This document shows positions 10,217 to 20,724 of a stretch of 23,920 nt of DNA, piece by piece. The notes below the pieces were generated by a model. That model was given only the letters and a program-made list of their open reading frames with translations, was not told the origin of the DNA and ran no database searches. A program made the position numbers and the translations under genes. Every line of letters starts with the position of its first letter. Within the stretch, counting starts at the first letter, position 1. Origin of the DNA: Blattamonas nauphoetae (lineage: Eukaryota > Preaxostyla > Oxymonadida); contig JARBJD010000683.1 in assembly GCA_033064195.1 (NCBI GenBank), positions 1 through 23,920 of the forward strand, in the 5' to 3' direction.

Positions 10217-11321
10217 ACCACTATGACAGCTAGTTGACTTCGATCTTTTGACAGGACAGATCTCCGAATAGACATGGGGCAGTTTTCCTTCAATGCTTTC
10301 AATTTCATGTGCAACACTTTCTGCAAATCCAGAGGACACTTGGGTTTTGACAGTTGAAATGGATGTGTCCTGGAGTCTTGTTTGTGATGTATCGTTTCGC
10401 TTCGACCACAGGCTGACTGTTTTGGGCTCGAACGAAGCTGATGTCTGTGACGTGTACAGAAGTCCATTGATGACTTCAAATTTGAGGCTTGCCTTGATTC
10501 CCTTAATGGTCAAATTGCACGGGTCGATAAATTCTTGTGCGCGGTCATACCTGGAATGATGAAAAGAATGAAAGAGCATACTCCAGGACATAGTGGTGTC
10601 TGAGATGTTCTGGTTTTTGTTCGTCGAGTCTTAGAGTGTTCAGACGGAAAAAGCTGAGTAAATCTGAGAACGAAGAGAGTCCCATTTTGGGGATGTTTTG
10701 TTTCAGCATCTGAGACAGCACCCCAAAGAGGCTGTCCACCTCATTTTTCCCGTGTGCAGTCTCAAAATAGTTCACCACCACAGTCAATTGTGTCCCTGCC
10801 TGTTCCAATCTTCGTCGTGGAAACAAAACGGTTAAAGCATGGATAGTCTCACTGCATTTGAAATTAGATCCGCCGTCTGCCCAAAATTGAACCGAGTTGA
10901 TGTCTTTCATAGACGGATGCCAGAATACTGTTCGAAGCGCGCATATCACATCAAAGCTTTGCTTGTTATTATTTGCACTGAGAAAAGTAAAAAAAAGCTT
11001 GTTTCGTTTTCCATCCCCGTCGCAGAGATGTACAACCACACCAAACACAATGACTGGATGTCGCTGGAAAAATGAATGATTCCGCTGCCTTCTTGAAAGA
11101 GGAAGAAATAGATTCTGCTTGTAGTCCGCAATGACGACAGCTTGTTTGTTTTGAAGTGACGCTTTGTGTTTGTTGTGTAGCCTTCGTTGTGTATGGTATT
11201 TGTGGACGTGATAGTTCCATTCTTCAAGTAGTTTTTCATCTTCTGCCAACTGCTCGGGGGTTTTTTCTGTTCCTTTTCTGTCGTCAAATTGGGACAATAT
11301 TTTTGACATCATAGGTCTCAA
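9755..11321 (-). CDS. DDE (RNase H-fold) transposase-like protein, two exons
   Basis: Exon 1 runs 11321 down to 10582, then a 31-bp intron (10551-10581, GTATGC..CCAG on the minus strand), then exon 2 from 10550 to the stop at 9755. Splicing makes HHYVLE read directly into YDRAQEF. Numbered from the TTG at 11321, motifs in order are IADYKQN (Asp66), FWADGGSNFK (Asp149) and YFETAHGKNEVDSLFG (Glu187, with Glu194 and Asp196 as alternatives). This is the spacing of an acidic-triad integrase/transposase core of the widespread eukaryotic group that ends in an HGK motif. An N-terminal charged segment, EQLAEDEKLLEEW, may be helical. The first ATG in frame is three codons in. Upstream, at 11496-11284, another minus frame reads RILGKCPFSVETYDV, which resembles the pre-catalytic region of the plus-strand relative at 22.0 kb. 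The true protein may therefore start further upstream, through an intron or a frame change. The superfamily is not certain, and no terminal repeats were assigned to it. Confidence 0.65.
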
Positions 11322-11496
11322 CCGAAAAAGGACACTTTCCTAAAATTCGTAAATCCTTCACGAATTGAGATGATATGTATTTTTTAATTGAGATTCTTGA
11401 TGTTCTGATCTCCATGATCGTTCTTCTCTGAAAAGGAGTCTGATCGAACCATAATAGTGATATTCTGTCCAAGCTTTTCTGGAAAGGGCGTTTCAC

Positions 11497-11775
11497 GATT
11501 TCGCTGTCTGTCTACGGCAGTGTAGTCATGAATTAATTAGCCATCAGTATCCTGGACACAGTCTGTTCTCACTATTTCGTCATCTCACCTCAATCTCAGA
11601 TATTCTGCTTCTCAGACCTTTTGTCACATTTTTCCTTTCCTCTATCCCTCTCTCCCAGCAAACCCTCCTTGTAGTGCTCAACCACTGTCATCGAACGCAC
11701 CTTTTCTGCCCGTGCCAATCATCAACCCTTCATTCTCATCCCTTCCTCCTCCTTCCTTGTCTTCCCTTCCTCCAG
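11497..11775. other. Intergenic or intronic, no gene
   Basis: Pyrimidine-rich plus-strand sequence ending in a good splice acceptor (CTTCCCTTCCTCCAG at 11761-11775). It separates the divergent DDE gene from the first recognisable exon of the acyltransferase relic. The amino-terminal LCAT segment expected here, with its Pro-Gly oxyanion motif, is absent. Confidence 0.5.
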
Positions 11776-13315
11776 ATATCTTCTCCACTCTCCTTCTTCT
11801 TTGTGGATGGGGTCAATTATTGTGACAGCAGACTGGGCAAGCTCACGCAGACATTCAACACGTTGATGAAAACTCTCTCAGAAGCGGACTATGTCGAGCG
11901 CAAGGATCTGTACGCTAGTCCCCGTATATCTCTCTTTCGGTTTTATTCTTTATTTGTTCTCTGCTAGTCTTGGTTCGTAGGATTGGAGACTCATCAATGT
12001 CTTCGACCACGCTGCCTCAGCTGATGACCAGGATCTTAAAAAAACTTGTCGAAACGGCCTTCCGCGTGTGTGTCCCACTCTCCCTAATTTCTTGCAGCAA
12101 TAGCAAGAACAAGGTTGTGCTTGGCGGACACAGTGCTTGTGGCATCGTCACCCACCGCTTTGTTACCAGTGGCATCGTTGATCAGTCTTGGATCGACGCT
12201 TATATCTTTGTTGTCATCTCTTCGGGTGCTCCCTTCGGCGGTGCTCCGATGGCGTTTGGTTCTTCAGCGTCGCCAAGAAAGTGGATGTTCCCGTGGGTGT
12301 GCAGGGAGAGATGAACGTTATTTTTTGGGATGATTGATGATTCACGCTGTTCTTCTGTTATCTTCGTTCAATCTTTACCGTTCTTTCCGTCACAGTTCGG
12401 GGAGTCCACAATCAACATTCTGACGCAAGATTGCGGCTGTCTGCACTGGATGATCCCCAGCAAAAACACCTTCGACGACAATTATGTCGTTGGCCAGCTC
12501 AAAAGTATGCTTTCCACTCCATCTTCCATTATATTCACTGTTTTCTCTTTCATCTTCAAAACATCCACAGTCCTCTCCCCTCCTCCCCTCCAACATATCC
12601 TCCCTTCACCCACTCTCCCCCTCTCCCATCTCTCTGCTTGCAAAGGCGACATTATGCGCAACATCACAATGAAGAACAGGACGTGGACATTCGACCAGGG
12701 AGGTAAGGCCGGTTTGAAGACAGACATCCAACACACTCGAAACATCACCGACAAGCCTCTCGTCAAGCCGAAGGTGATGACACACGTGATGTACTCGATT
12801 GGTCTGTGTTTATCCATGTTTCTGCCCTTCCCACTCTCTCCATCTTTCTCTATTTTTGTTGCCTTATCTGCCAATCATTCGTGTCTCCTTCTTTTCTGCG
12901 CTTCTTCGTCGTCGTTAGGTGTCACAACCACTGCTGGTGTGATTCTGAATGCCACCAATCCGCGCAGGTGGTCGGACACGCATTCTGATTACTACGTGGA
13001 TGGCGACGGCACAGTCCCGATTGTTTCACTCAGTGGTGTGTCTTATTTCCGTTCATTCTCGTTCTGTGCCCTTTTTTTACCATTCTTTTCGCTCTCCCTT
13101 CCCTCGCCTGATTTTCCACTCTTTTCTCATCTTTCGCAGTCCTCCGCAAGTGGAGAGACACCTCGCTTGTCGAATTCCACACGTACCGTGGCTGTGACCA
13201 CATGGGCATTATCACAGACGCTGTCCCAATTGGCCATATTTTGGACATCACTGCGCCGGAAACTGCCGCGAATATGGAGGATGAGGACTCACTCAACCCT
13301 CCCGACGACTTTTAG
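11776..13315 (+). pseudogene. LCAT/PDAT-like acyltransferase, 5'-truncated, seven exons
   Basis: The lecithin:cholesterol acyltransferase family (alpha/beta hydrolases that move acyl chains from phospholipids). Exons by splice signals and frame: 11776-11923, 11981-12067, 12098-about 12310, 12396-12504, 12646-12801, 12919-13035, 13140-13315. Landmarks: SEADYVERKDLYASP then DWRLI (family YDWR), VVLGGHSACG (nucleophile Ser in HSxG), LHWMIPSKNTF, YYVDGDGTVPIVSLS (catalytic Asp) and YRGCDHMGIITDA (catalytic His). Introns are 57, 30, about 85, 141, 117 and 104 bp. The start of the domain is missing. The conserved reading changes frame at the exon 1/2 junction (C4 run at 11920-11923), at an A7 run (12038-12044) and near 12255. 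An alternative acceptor at 11969 keeps a frame open but loses DWR. Family membership is very likely. The breaks argue for a dead copy unless some are sequencing indels in homopolymers. Confidence 0.8.
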
Positions 13316-13565
13316 AAGTCTATGTTACTTCATCACACATTTATCCTGTTATCTTCATCATTCTGTCCTTTCAGAGAGTTCCATCCTTTTTTGCTCAACA
13401 TTCGTCCAACGTGGTGTCTAGCATATTGTGGAGAGACGTATCGTGTTGTGATTTTGTATGCTGCCCTTGATTCATGGAGGATCATCATGAGAGAAGGGCA
13501 TGATCGATCCGTCATCAACGATGCAAGAAGAATGTCCTCATCAATTGAATCCACATCGTTCTATT

Positions 13566-14012
13566 ATGCCCAAAAACTCTGAAGCAGATGGAATAATCAT
13601 GTCAGAACGTGAACCATTCCTCACATTCGATCTCAACGCACAATTGTCGATTGAGGACAAATCGAGAATTTACTGTTCGCTTGTTGCCCTTGTGTAAGCT
13701 GAACACCTGTTTGATGAAGCCCTTCAAGGCAGAGCTGTCCAATTTTTGAAGAAACTCGAACCAACATGGAAACAATCAGAACAAGAAGCGAACTTCGTTA
13801 TCGACCTTGTTCCTTCTTCGACTGGATCGTTCATGCTTCAGCCAGATCGCCTTCTGGCTTTGTTTAGAGTATTTCCACTCTATTGTCATCTCCTCACTCG
13901 ACTGTGGTCGCAGTGGTGATGACCTTCCTGGACAGAACAAACAGAGCTTCATCGAGCGAAATCCATCTTCGTATCAAGCTTCCAATCCTCTCTTCAATCA
14001 TCATTCATCGAT
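13566..14012 (+). pseudogene. N-terminal fragment of oxymonad helical-repeat family
   Basis: From ATG 13566 the frame reads MSEREPFLTFDLNAQLSIED, then SRIYCSLVALV, a TAA at 13695-13697, and continues in frame with AEHLFDEALQGRAVQFLKKL and VIDLVPSSTGSF. After about 13868 the matching text moves to another frame (STLLSSPHSTVVAVVMTFLD). From memory, EPFL.FD..LS.EDKS.IY.SLVALVKAE is the start of a large Blattamonas family of about 400-500 residues built of ARM/HEAT-like helices and of unknown function. Here a stop and a frame change make it a relic. Its C-terminal counterpart lies 2 kb downstream (16052-16219), with a SPRY-like fragment between. Recognition is by recall and would need a search. 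Confidence 0.6.
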
Positions 14013-14114
14013 GAAACTGGTTCAAAAGTTTCTGAAAGTTCGTATCTCCACATTCTTCACATTCCATCTGGTTTCAAAGGAACTATTCATTTCCCGATCT
14101 AACTCATGGCCTTA

Positions 14115-14790
14115 CCTCCACTACTCTTCACTGCTCCTTCCCACTTCATCGTGCGCTCCTCGATCATCACTCGTACAGCAGGTGCCATCACTCCGAAAAG
14201 ATCTACCAACACCAGCTTGATTCTCATTGGAGACCCTGTCACAACGGGAATTGTATCCGTCACTATGACGATTCTCTCTCTTCCCGCAACCGATTGTTTC
14301 TCGTTTTCTTCTTCATCGTTGTCAACCTACCCTGGAGAAATCTTCATTGGTCTTCTCGACTCAACTACACCTGACACCGAAGTGGATGAAATCATTGGAT
14401 GTAATATTAAGAGTTTGTCTCCCTTTTCCTCATATCTCCAGATTCTCTCTCACTCTCTTCATCGACTGGTCGAATCAACCTCAAGACACCATCCACCCGT
14501 CGCGTCACTGAACTGCCGTTAAACTACTCACATTTGAAGGAAGGAGCTTGTGTGTGGATGTAGGTGGACATGGAATCGACACCTCGAACAGTCTAATTCT
14601 TCATGAATGGGCAAGCTGGCCAGCTTTATGTTTCTGGTCTTTCCCAATCTGTCAGAATCGGTGTTTGCTTCTCTCGTTTTTGTTCTCTTTCAAGTTCACT
14701 GTTTTTGTGCAAGAAACGTCGTTCGGAATTGACAGAATCGCTCGACAGCAAAGACCAACCCCAATCGCACCGGAAATGAAAGATCTGACT
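14115..14790 (+). pseudogene. SPRY-like domain fragment of kinase-associated oxymonad family
   Basis: The frame from 14106 contains HFIVRSSIITRTAGAI, NTSLILIGDPVTTGIVSVTM, TILSLPATDCFSF and GEIFIGLLDSTTPDTEVDEI. A second stretch near 14530-14650 reads LKEGACVWM, a stop, VDMESTPRTV, a stop, FFMNGQAGQLYVSGLSQSVR. After a frame change comes ETSFGIDRIARQQRPTPIAP near 14710-14780. The order (GIVSVT.., F.G..DS, EGDCV.ME.D....RTVQFFVNG, VRIG, SF.ID) matches a SPRY/concanavalin-like fold that, from memory, recurs next to protein-kinase domains in Blattamonas. No kinase motif is visible here. At least two in-frame stops and one or more frame shifts show it is not functional. Confidence 0.55.
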
Positions 14791-15219
14791 TGCCAGAACT
14801 TGACCACACTTGTCTTTCGTGAAGGATACTGAAAGAGAGTGAGATGGACTTGCTTGATCTTGGATTGGGCAATGTGGGTGGAGTGATTTACCGCATTTTC
14901 AAAACTACAACACAGTGATTTCTTGTTTCTCTTCTCTCCGTTCTGATTGACGGATAAAACTTCATGTGTGTTGTTCACTCCGTTCATGCCATTGATTTCT
15001 TGATTCTACAATTTTGTGCGTCATTTCTGCCTTTCATCTTGATTTCTATCCGATTCTTCTATCCCGTCAGATTCGACCGATCTTGCAGTGGTTAGGCCAT
15101 GCGTGTCCATTCTCTGTTGATTTCGGTGATAGAGATGGCATGGATGGTGAGAGATAGGATTGTGCGAAGGACTCGACAAGAGTGGAACACTACTCACGCG
15201 GACGAAGTGACATTTATAG
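14791..15219. other. No recognisable gene
   Basis: Short frames only (for example minus 14652-14987 and minus 15021-15371). The plus strand has scattered hydrophobic stretches but no motif. Confidence 0.4.
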
Positions 15220-15333
15220 ATTGCTGCTCGGAAGTGTGGGAGGGCCATTTGGGAGCACATGCACACCGACAGTTCTGATGAGATGCCCGACCAGCGATGG
15301 GCAAGCTTCGATTTGACATCGCTCCAATCTCGG
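15220..15333 (+). pseudogene. Short conserved-looking fragment, family uncertain
   Basis: The plus frame reads IAARKCGRAIWEHM then DEMPDQRWASFDLTSL over about 38 codons, between stops. The composition looks like real protein, and I have a weak recollection of similar text near kinase-type oxymonad genes. It lies between the SPRY-like fragment and the helical-repeat C-terminal fragment on the same strand. No function is claimed. A shadow explanation remains possible because a 116-codon minus frame overlaps it. Confidence 0.25.
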
Positions 15334-16051
15334 AACATACCAACGAATTGAACTGCTCTACACCCACACATCAGCCATCAACTGCTCTTGTGCTCATTTG
15401 TTGTGAAGATTGAGGTTATTCTCGCCGATGTTGAACAACCCAAAACGATCTATCACTTCACAACTGGCCACAATCGCTCCTTTCTCCCATTTGGACGTGC
15501 AATGTTCCTTCCCTTCATGCCCATATCATAAACCTGCTCCGCATTCTCCGACAATCTCGGAGACTCGCTGAAAGGCCTCGCCCACACTTTCACTCCGAAT
15601 TGGCCGAACAGCAAGGATGATGCGATGTCTCCACACTTTTTGGGAAGCTGGATCAAACAGCACGTGTCGCTGTCAGCTGAACAACACTTAGAACACGGAG
15701 TCGAACAAAAATCAATCGAACACTCATCGCCGTCCACCAACTCCCCTCTTTCGGCTGTCTCCCAATCGTTTCTCGTTTCCTGGCCAGTGATGCAGCACAG
15801 TCTTCTTATAGCGGATACTCGAGTTATTTTACGTTAATTCCTCTGTTTTTCGTTTTTCGTCATTTTTTGCCAAATGTGTCAATAGTGGCATTCAATCCAG
15901 ACCTCACACAATCAATTCCTCCTGATATCCATTGTTTGTCCCTAACTGAATAATTCTTGTCTTGATTGGTTGAAGTTACTCTATTCATGGGATGGATCGT
16001 CTCTGGGTTCCTCTCCGTAGCTTCACCGTTGCACTCGGAGACTAGATGAGA
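15334..16051. other. No recognisable gene
   Basis: A plus frame at 15625-15837 (70 codons, ending ..PVMQHSLLIADTRVILR) and a minus frame at 15453-15740 (95 codons, Cys-rich) overlap. Neither has an identifiable motif. Plus-strand relics on both sides favour the plus reading, as inference. Confidence 0.35.
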
Positions 16052-16219
16052 GCCGACACAGAAGCGGCCCAATCTGGACAACGGATGATGTAATCTCTGT
16101 TTTCGGAAGGCTTCGAAGACACACTCGAACAGAAGATGAAACACGAAAAAAGAGCGGCTCTTATGGGAGTTATCTTGTCAACAGCTGTCTCTCAATCTCA
16201 CAGAAACTGGGATTGAATG
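16052..16219 (+). pseudogene. C-terminal fragment of the helical-repeat family
   Basis: The plus frame reads ADTEAAQSGQRMM, a TAA at 16091-16093, then SLFSEGFEDTLEQ. After a frame change comes KSGSYGSYLVNSCLSISQKL, then GLNV. From memory, (S)G.RM.Q.L.SEGFEDTLEQ and Y....V.NCLSIS..LG.NV form the end of the same Blattamonas family whose start lies at 13566. Spacing and orientation suggest one ancestral gene, or two tandem copies, broken up. The TAA falls where I recall Gln. The middle third of the protein is not recognisable between them. Confidence 0.55.
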
Positions 16220-18883
16220 TGTGAAGGCTGTGAACGATTCAATCTCAAATGACACATCGAAACTACCTCGCTGGAATGACTCCAACTCATTTCCGTGGAC
16301 TCCCCTTCGATGTTTGGAATACTCTGATTGCTGGTACAGATGAACAGATTCTGCGATCGCCTCCACTCTTCTAGAAGTGGGTTGCTCATTTAGGTTCGTC
16401 GTTCTCAACGCGACTGTCTTTGACTGTCACATCTTCGACCGTCCTCTCTCCACACAATTCCTTGCGTCTCTGCACGATCCATTGTGACCAGATTATCTTT
16501 CCCACTCTCGACTTTTGGAGCATCTCAAAATCCCATCTCATCAATCTCGTAAAAATGAAATGTAGCCTACACTCCCGCCATTTCACATCCACCCAGGATT
16601 GGTTCCATGATCGTCCCCTGTTGAACTTGTACTCTGTCATTGTTCTCGTTCCGGGAACCAATCCCCAAACTGTCATCCGAAACCGAAGAATCGAATCACT
16701 CTTCTCGACTTTGTTGGTCCACATGGGGTTTACTCTTCATTGCACCTCGTCGGGGATGGAACAACTTGTTGCGCACCCGGTTACCACCGTTTGAAAACGA
16801 TCTCACGTTCCGTAGCGAAAAAGAAAGTCAACCGTTCGCATTAATCGCTGTTCTGATAACGATTCGAGACGCGACTATTTTGCATACAATTGACAAACTA
16901 TTCAGGTATCTCTCTTCTTCCCTTTCACTGCCCCTCTCTCTCAAATCCCATCATTTTCCCAAAACAGGTTAGAAGCCGTCGAACAACGACATTTGCACTG
17001 TTTTTGCCTCCCTGACCTCTCTCGCCCACGCTGGTGTCCCAATCACAAAGCAGGCAATCCTCCAGATTCTCTCAATGACAGCGCTGAAAACGTGGCGGAA
17101 GAAGGAGGGCGAGGGGGAAGGCTGTAGGCGACGAGGATTTGATTGCTGTTGTGAACAATGCGCATGCTCATCTTTTGATAATGTAGAAGCGACAATATCT
17201 GTGATTATCCTCCGCTTGGCCAGAATCCGTACTCTATACAAGAAACACGCTTGGACGGTGATCGTGTTTTCTCACCGTGGTATTTTGAGAGGAGAGTGAT
17301 GGAACAGACAAGAAGAGCGAAACCAAAAGAACACTGAGAGCAGAAAGATCGATCGCCTATTTCTCTCACAAATCCGAAACCAAACATGCTGCTTGTCAAA
17401 ATAAACCAAAGACTACTGCGGTATCCACTTCTCCCTCCTCGCTATCCAACTTATCTCCATCCGCCAGCAACTTCATTCAACCTTAACACTCCGTTCAAGC
17501 GATCTCGGTGAACAGAACTCAATCAACATGTTCTGTTTGATTGGTCGTCCATGGTCTGATTCATAGTCAGAATAAGACATCATATTACACATGCTGAACT
17601 TTTCAGTCCAAACCGGATCGTGATCAATCGACAATAATGATAATCGGACGTTTGTTTCCCCTTTTTCATCGCTATTTCTATCTCTTCAGCAATCTGGTTC
17701 ATCGTAATTGATAAATTTTCCAATATTCAGTTGCGACTGCTGTGATGAGCGAGGGAGGATTTGATTCGATGTTTGTTGTCGTTTAACCTTTATGTGTGCC
17801 TTCTTTTATTGGCAAAACAGCACTCCTGCTCATCTTCACATACCTCTTTCCCAACCTCGCCGTTTCTGTCGCTATGATTCAGCCAGGCTCATCGATTCCC
17901 TTCGTTTCTCAAACTCCACAACATCTGAAGATAAACACACAACGATCACTTTTACATTGCTTGGTGAATGCTCCTTTCTGGTTTCTTAAATTTGGGAGTT
18001 CTGAACAAGGACACTTTTCATTTTTAATTGGAATAGTGGTGACCATCATGTTTCTCCACCTTTTCATTTCAACTGGACTTCTCTGATTGACTGTGGTGTA
18101 GGTTGTATTATGTGCATCACTATTTCGAGACGACTATATTGAAAAAGGAAGAAGGAAAGAGAAATCGACGATAACAACATGCGATAAGAATTGCTGGATA
18201 GATATGCGTTGAAACCAGAAAACGACGGAAATGCAAAAAGAATATCGGCTCTGTGTCACTGCAATCAAATCCGTTCTGTGGGCATTTTGTGAGGAGGTGT
18301 TGCTGGAGAGGTGGAGTCAGATCATGAAAGGCGTTATCTTGATCTGCAGATCCCTTTCTCCCTCCTCAACCATGACCACATCGGTTCCTTCCATCCGTCA
18401 GGAATGAGATTGGAATGGTTCGTTGTCGTCATCAGCTTGTTCTTTTGGCTCTTCTTGTTCAGCGGCTGGTTTGGAATTCTGTACTTCTATTTCGTCTCTC
18501 TTCGCTCATCTTCTCTTCTAACTGCTCATACAAATCGTCATTCGTCAGATAGATCTTAAAACATCTACACAAACGCACTCTCGATCTTCCTTGTCTCTCG
18601 TCGCTTTCTGGTCGACAACATTAACTGCAGAAACAGCATACACAACACACCAATCCACCTCTCCCGTCTCACACACTATGTTCGCCTATCTCCGTTGCAG
18701 TAGAGTGGAGAAGGGCAGAAGAGGGAGATTGGGGTTGGCAGCGAGCAGCGAGTCAAAAGAAACGACAGGGTGCAGAAACGCCTTCTTTCCGTCGAGGAGA
18801 GAGTGTGTGAGGTCGAAAAACCCACACCCGCTTCGGGTTGATGTTGGGCACGTCGGAAAAGAGACAAGAAACTGGAAGAGATG
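16220..18883. other. No recognisable gene (2.7 kb)
   Basis: Overlapping frames of 60-126 codons occur on both strands. The most protein-like are plus 16420-16794 (..TLDFWSISKSHLINLVKMK..) and plus 16640-16972 (..FENDLTFRSEKESQPFALIA..). A plus frame at about 17799-18086 has two hydrophobic stretches (LLLIFTYLFPNLAVSVAMI and FSFLIGIVVTIMFLHLF) and could be a small membrane protein, but it lacks an ATG at the right place. The plus frame 18311-18559 is also partly hydrophobic. None can be assigned. The block may be the decayed 3' part of the plus-strand relics. Confidence 0.4.
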
Positions 18884-20198
18884 TCAAAGGCGGGGATCCT
18901 TTGAATGGAGAAGAGTGTGGAAGAGGTGGACTAACGACGTGATTCCAGTCAAGGTCAGTTGCCAATTTTGAAGCAGAGACACAAATCTGAGCAATGACAC
19001 GATCGAAGAAACTGTTGTGGGTTCCCTTTCGACATGTGAAGTGAATACGGGCCAAACGTGCAGGAGGAACGAAATAGATCGTTGCAGAAGCGGAACAGAT
19101 AGTACGAAGAGCGATTCATATTTCTCCGGGATGATGTCGAGTGTTAGAGATGATTGGATACCCGTTGACACACGTTTGTGTGTATGTTCTTCTGTCTTTT
19201 TTTTAACCACTTTCAGAAGGGTACTGGTGACTTCAGAGAGGATGTCGGCTCGAATGAGCGGTGGAAAGGCTAATTCCGACCCATCAAGTCTGGTCTTTCG
19301 TTGAACTCGCTCGACGACAGCCAAGATCGCTTCGTTCACCCGGATGAAGTCCTCCCATCTGTTTTCGAACAATAGTCCAGAGAAAGAGGCAAAACCGTGA
19401 ACATTAGGAGCTTGCTCAGGCTGACAAAAAGTGTCGTGAAATCTGGAGCCTAGGTCGGTCGTAGAGATATTAGGGTGAGGAGGATGGAAAGGAACGAGCT
19501 GTTGTTTAGTAGATCAGTTTTTGTAAGTGTTAGCTGGTTCGGGTCAAGGTCAGTGAAGCACTACCACTACACGGCCGAGTGAGGACTGAACGAAAGAACA
19601 GGAAGCTTGACGCTGTCTGATCTTGATTGATAGCCACTAGTTGTACCAATTGTTCAAATACTTCGTTAGTTTTGTCGAGCTCGAGCATAGACTTGGAAAA
19701 TGTGATCTGACCAGCTGATGAATACTCTGCGACGATGTCGGAGGAGTTTGTGATGCCGAGAGTGAGAATTTGAGCGATAAATGAGATGGTATTGCTGTCA
19801 TCTCCACATGGTTTGACAATTTCTTCCGAGTGGTTGAGAAAGAGTATGGAAGAAGAGATGGAGTGGGTTTGGTATAGTTCTTCGTCTACTATCTCAAACA
19901 GGAGTTGGAGCTCAAATGTCTTGAATGTGAGCAGTTCTACCACTTCCTGTGTCTGTAAGCCGAAAGAGTACTCGAACATCAAGACGAGAAGATCAGGTGA
20001 TGTTTGTGCGTGACTGAGAGTTTGTGAGTCCAAATAAGGGCCGCTTTGGGGAATTGCGAATGTTTGAAGAGCTGAAAGGACTTTTGGGGAGGTTTTGTTA
20101 GTGAAATTGATGAATGGAGTGAGATGAGGAGTTCTTCCACTGGTTCTTCTTCTGAACGAAGGAAATGGAGTGAAAATGGGAAGGAAGGATAATAACAA
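18884..20198 (-). CDS. Unrecognised leucine-rich, probably all-helical protein
   Basis: Two consecutive minus-strand open parts. The first (20198 to 19530, 222 codons) contains FINFTNKTSPKVLSALQTFA, DLLVLMFEYSFGLQTQEVVE and TFELQLLFEIVDEELYQ. The second is open from 19513 to 18884 and contains FENRWEDFIRVNEAILAVVE, IRADILSEVTSTLLKV and SIVSLLRFVSLLQNWQLTLT, ending ..HSKDPRL. Heptad-like leucine spacing suggests stacked helices (ARM/HEAT-like), but no signature motif is present. The two parts are in different frames, so an intron between about 19570 and 19500 is likely; an acceptor-like AACAACAG lies at 19497-19504 on the minus strand. Above 20198 the frame stays open to about 20290 (TFKPLAKLSADFWIDLTSEI), so the start is uncertain. 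It is one of the few non-repetitive stretches without obvious stops and may be a real gene. Confidence 0.45.
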
Positions 20199-20626
20199 AC
20201 GCGAATTAGAGATCTGGTCAATTATTTCGGAGGTGAGATCGATCCAAAAGTCAGCAGAGAGTTTGGCGAGGGGTTTGAAGGTATTTTATATCGCTAGGCG
20301 TGATTGGTTTCTGACAATGTTTAAATTTGTCAAAAGATTGCTCAAATGCGAATATTTCCGATTCTTAGAGAGGAATTGGCAGAGTGTGGAGTCCGATAGA
20401 GTCGAGATTGTCTGTTTGGGAGTGGAAGGCGACATTCAAATCACAAACAGGAGAATCTGCAAGGCGTGTGTGGAGGGCGACTGACACTCGTCGAGGAGGG
20501 TGATTGGGCATGTTATGATGGACGAGAGAAGGAGAGTTCACGCCGGTGATGTGGCAATGCTGGTGGAACATAAATTGGTGCGGTCAACGTTTGATGATGC
20601 CAATGACGCTATTTGTGGAGAAGTGG
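20199..20626. other. Upstream region of the leucine-rich gene
   Basis: The part 20199-20290 probably still codes for the minus-strand protein. Beyond that, short frames on both strands have no motif, and further minus-strand exons are possible but not shown. No promoter element is identifiable. Confidence 0.3.
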
Positions 20627-20703
20627 AGGTGGGAAGAGGGAAGTTTGTGATGGGATGGGGGAAGGAAGAGGGAAGTTTGTGATGGGATGGGGGAGAAGAT
20701 GAG
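20627..20703 (+). repeat. G-rich near-tandem duplication
   Basis: AGGGAAGTTTGTGATGGGAT occurs twice, about 34 bp apart (the copies lie near 20636 and 20670), in a strongly purine-rich plus strand just before the 64-bp dimer array. Confidence 0.8.
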
Positions 20704-20724
20704 GTCCACCAGTGATAGGGAGAG

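Noticed and set aside
12243-12270. A 14-bp intron (GTTTGGTTCTTCAG) that would keep the LCAT-like frame open
   Set aside because: It is far shorter than the other introns here (30 bp or more), and a simple frame change explains it equally well.
12482-12874. 130-codon minus-strand frame
   Set aside because: It is antisense to LCAT exons and a pyrimidine-rich intron and has no motif.
17792-18086. Small membrane protein
   Set aside because: Two hydrophobic segments are present, but there is no in-frame ATG, no homology recalled and relic-filled surroundings. It is noted in the no-gene stretch, not called.
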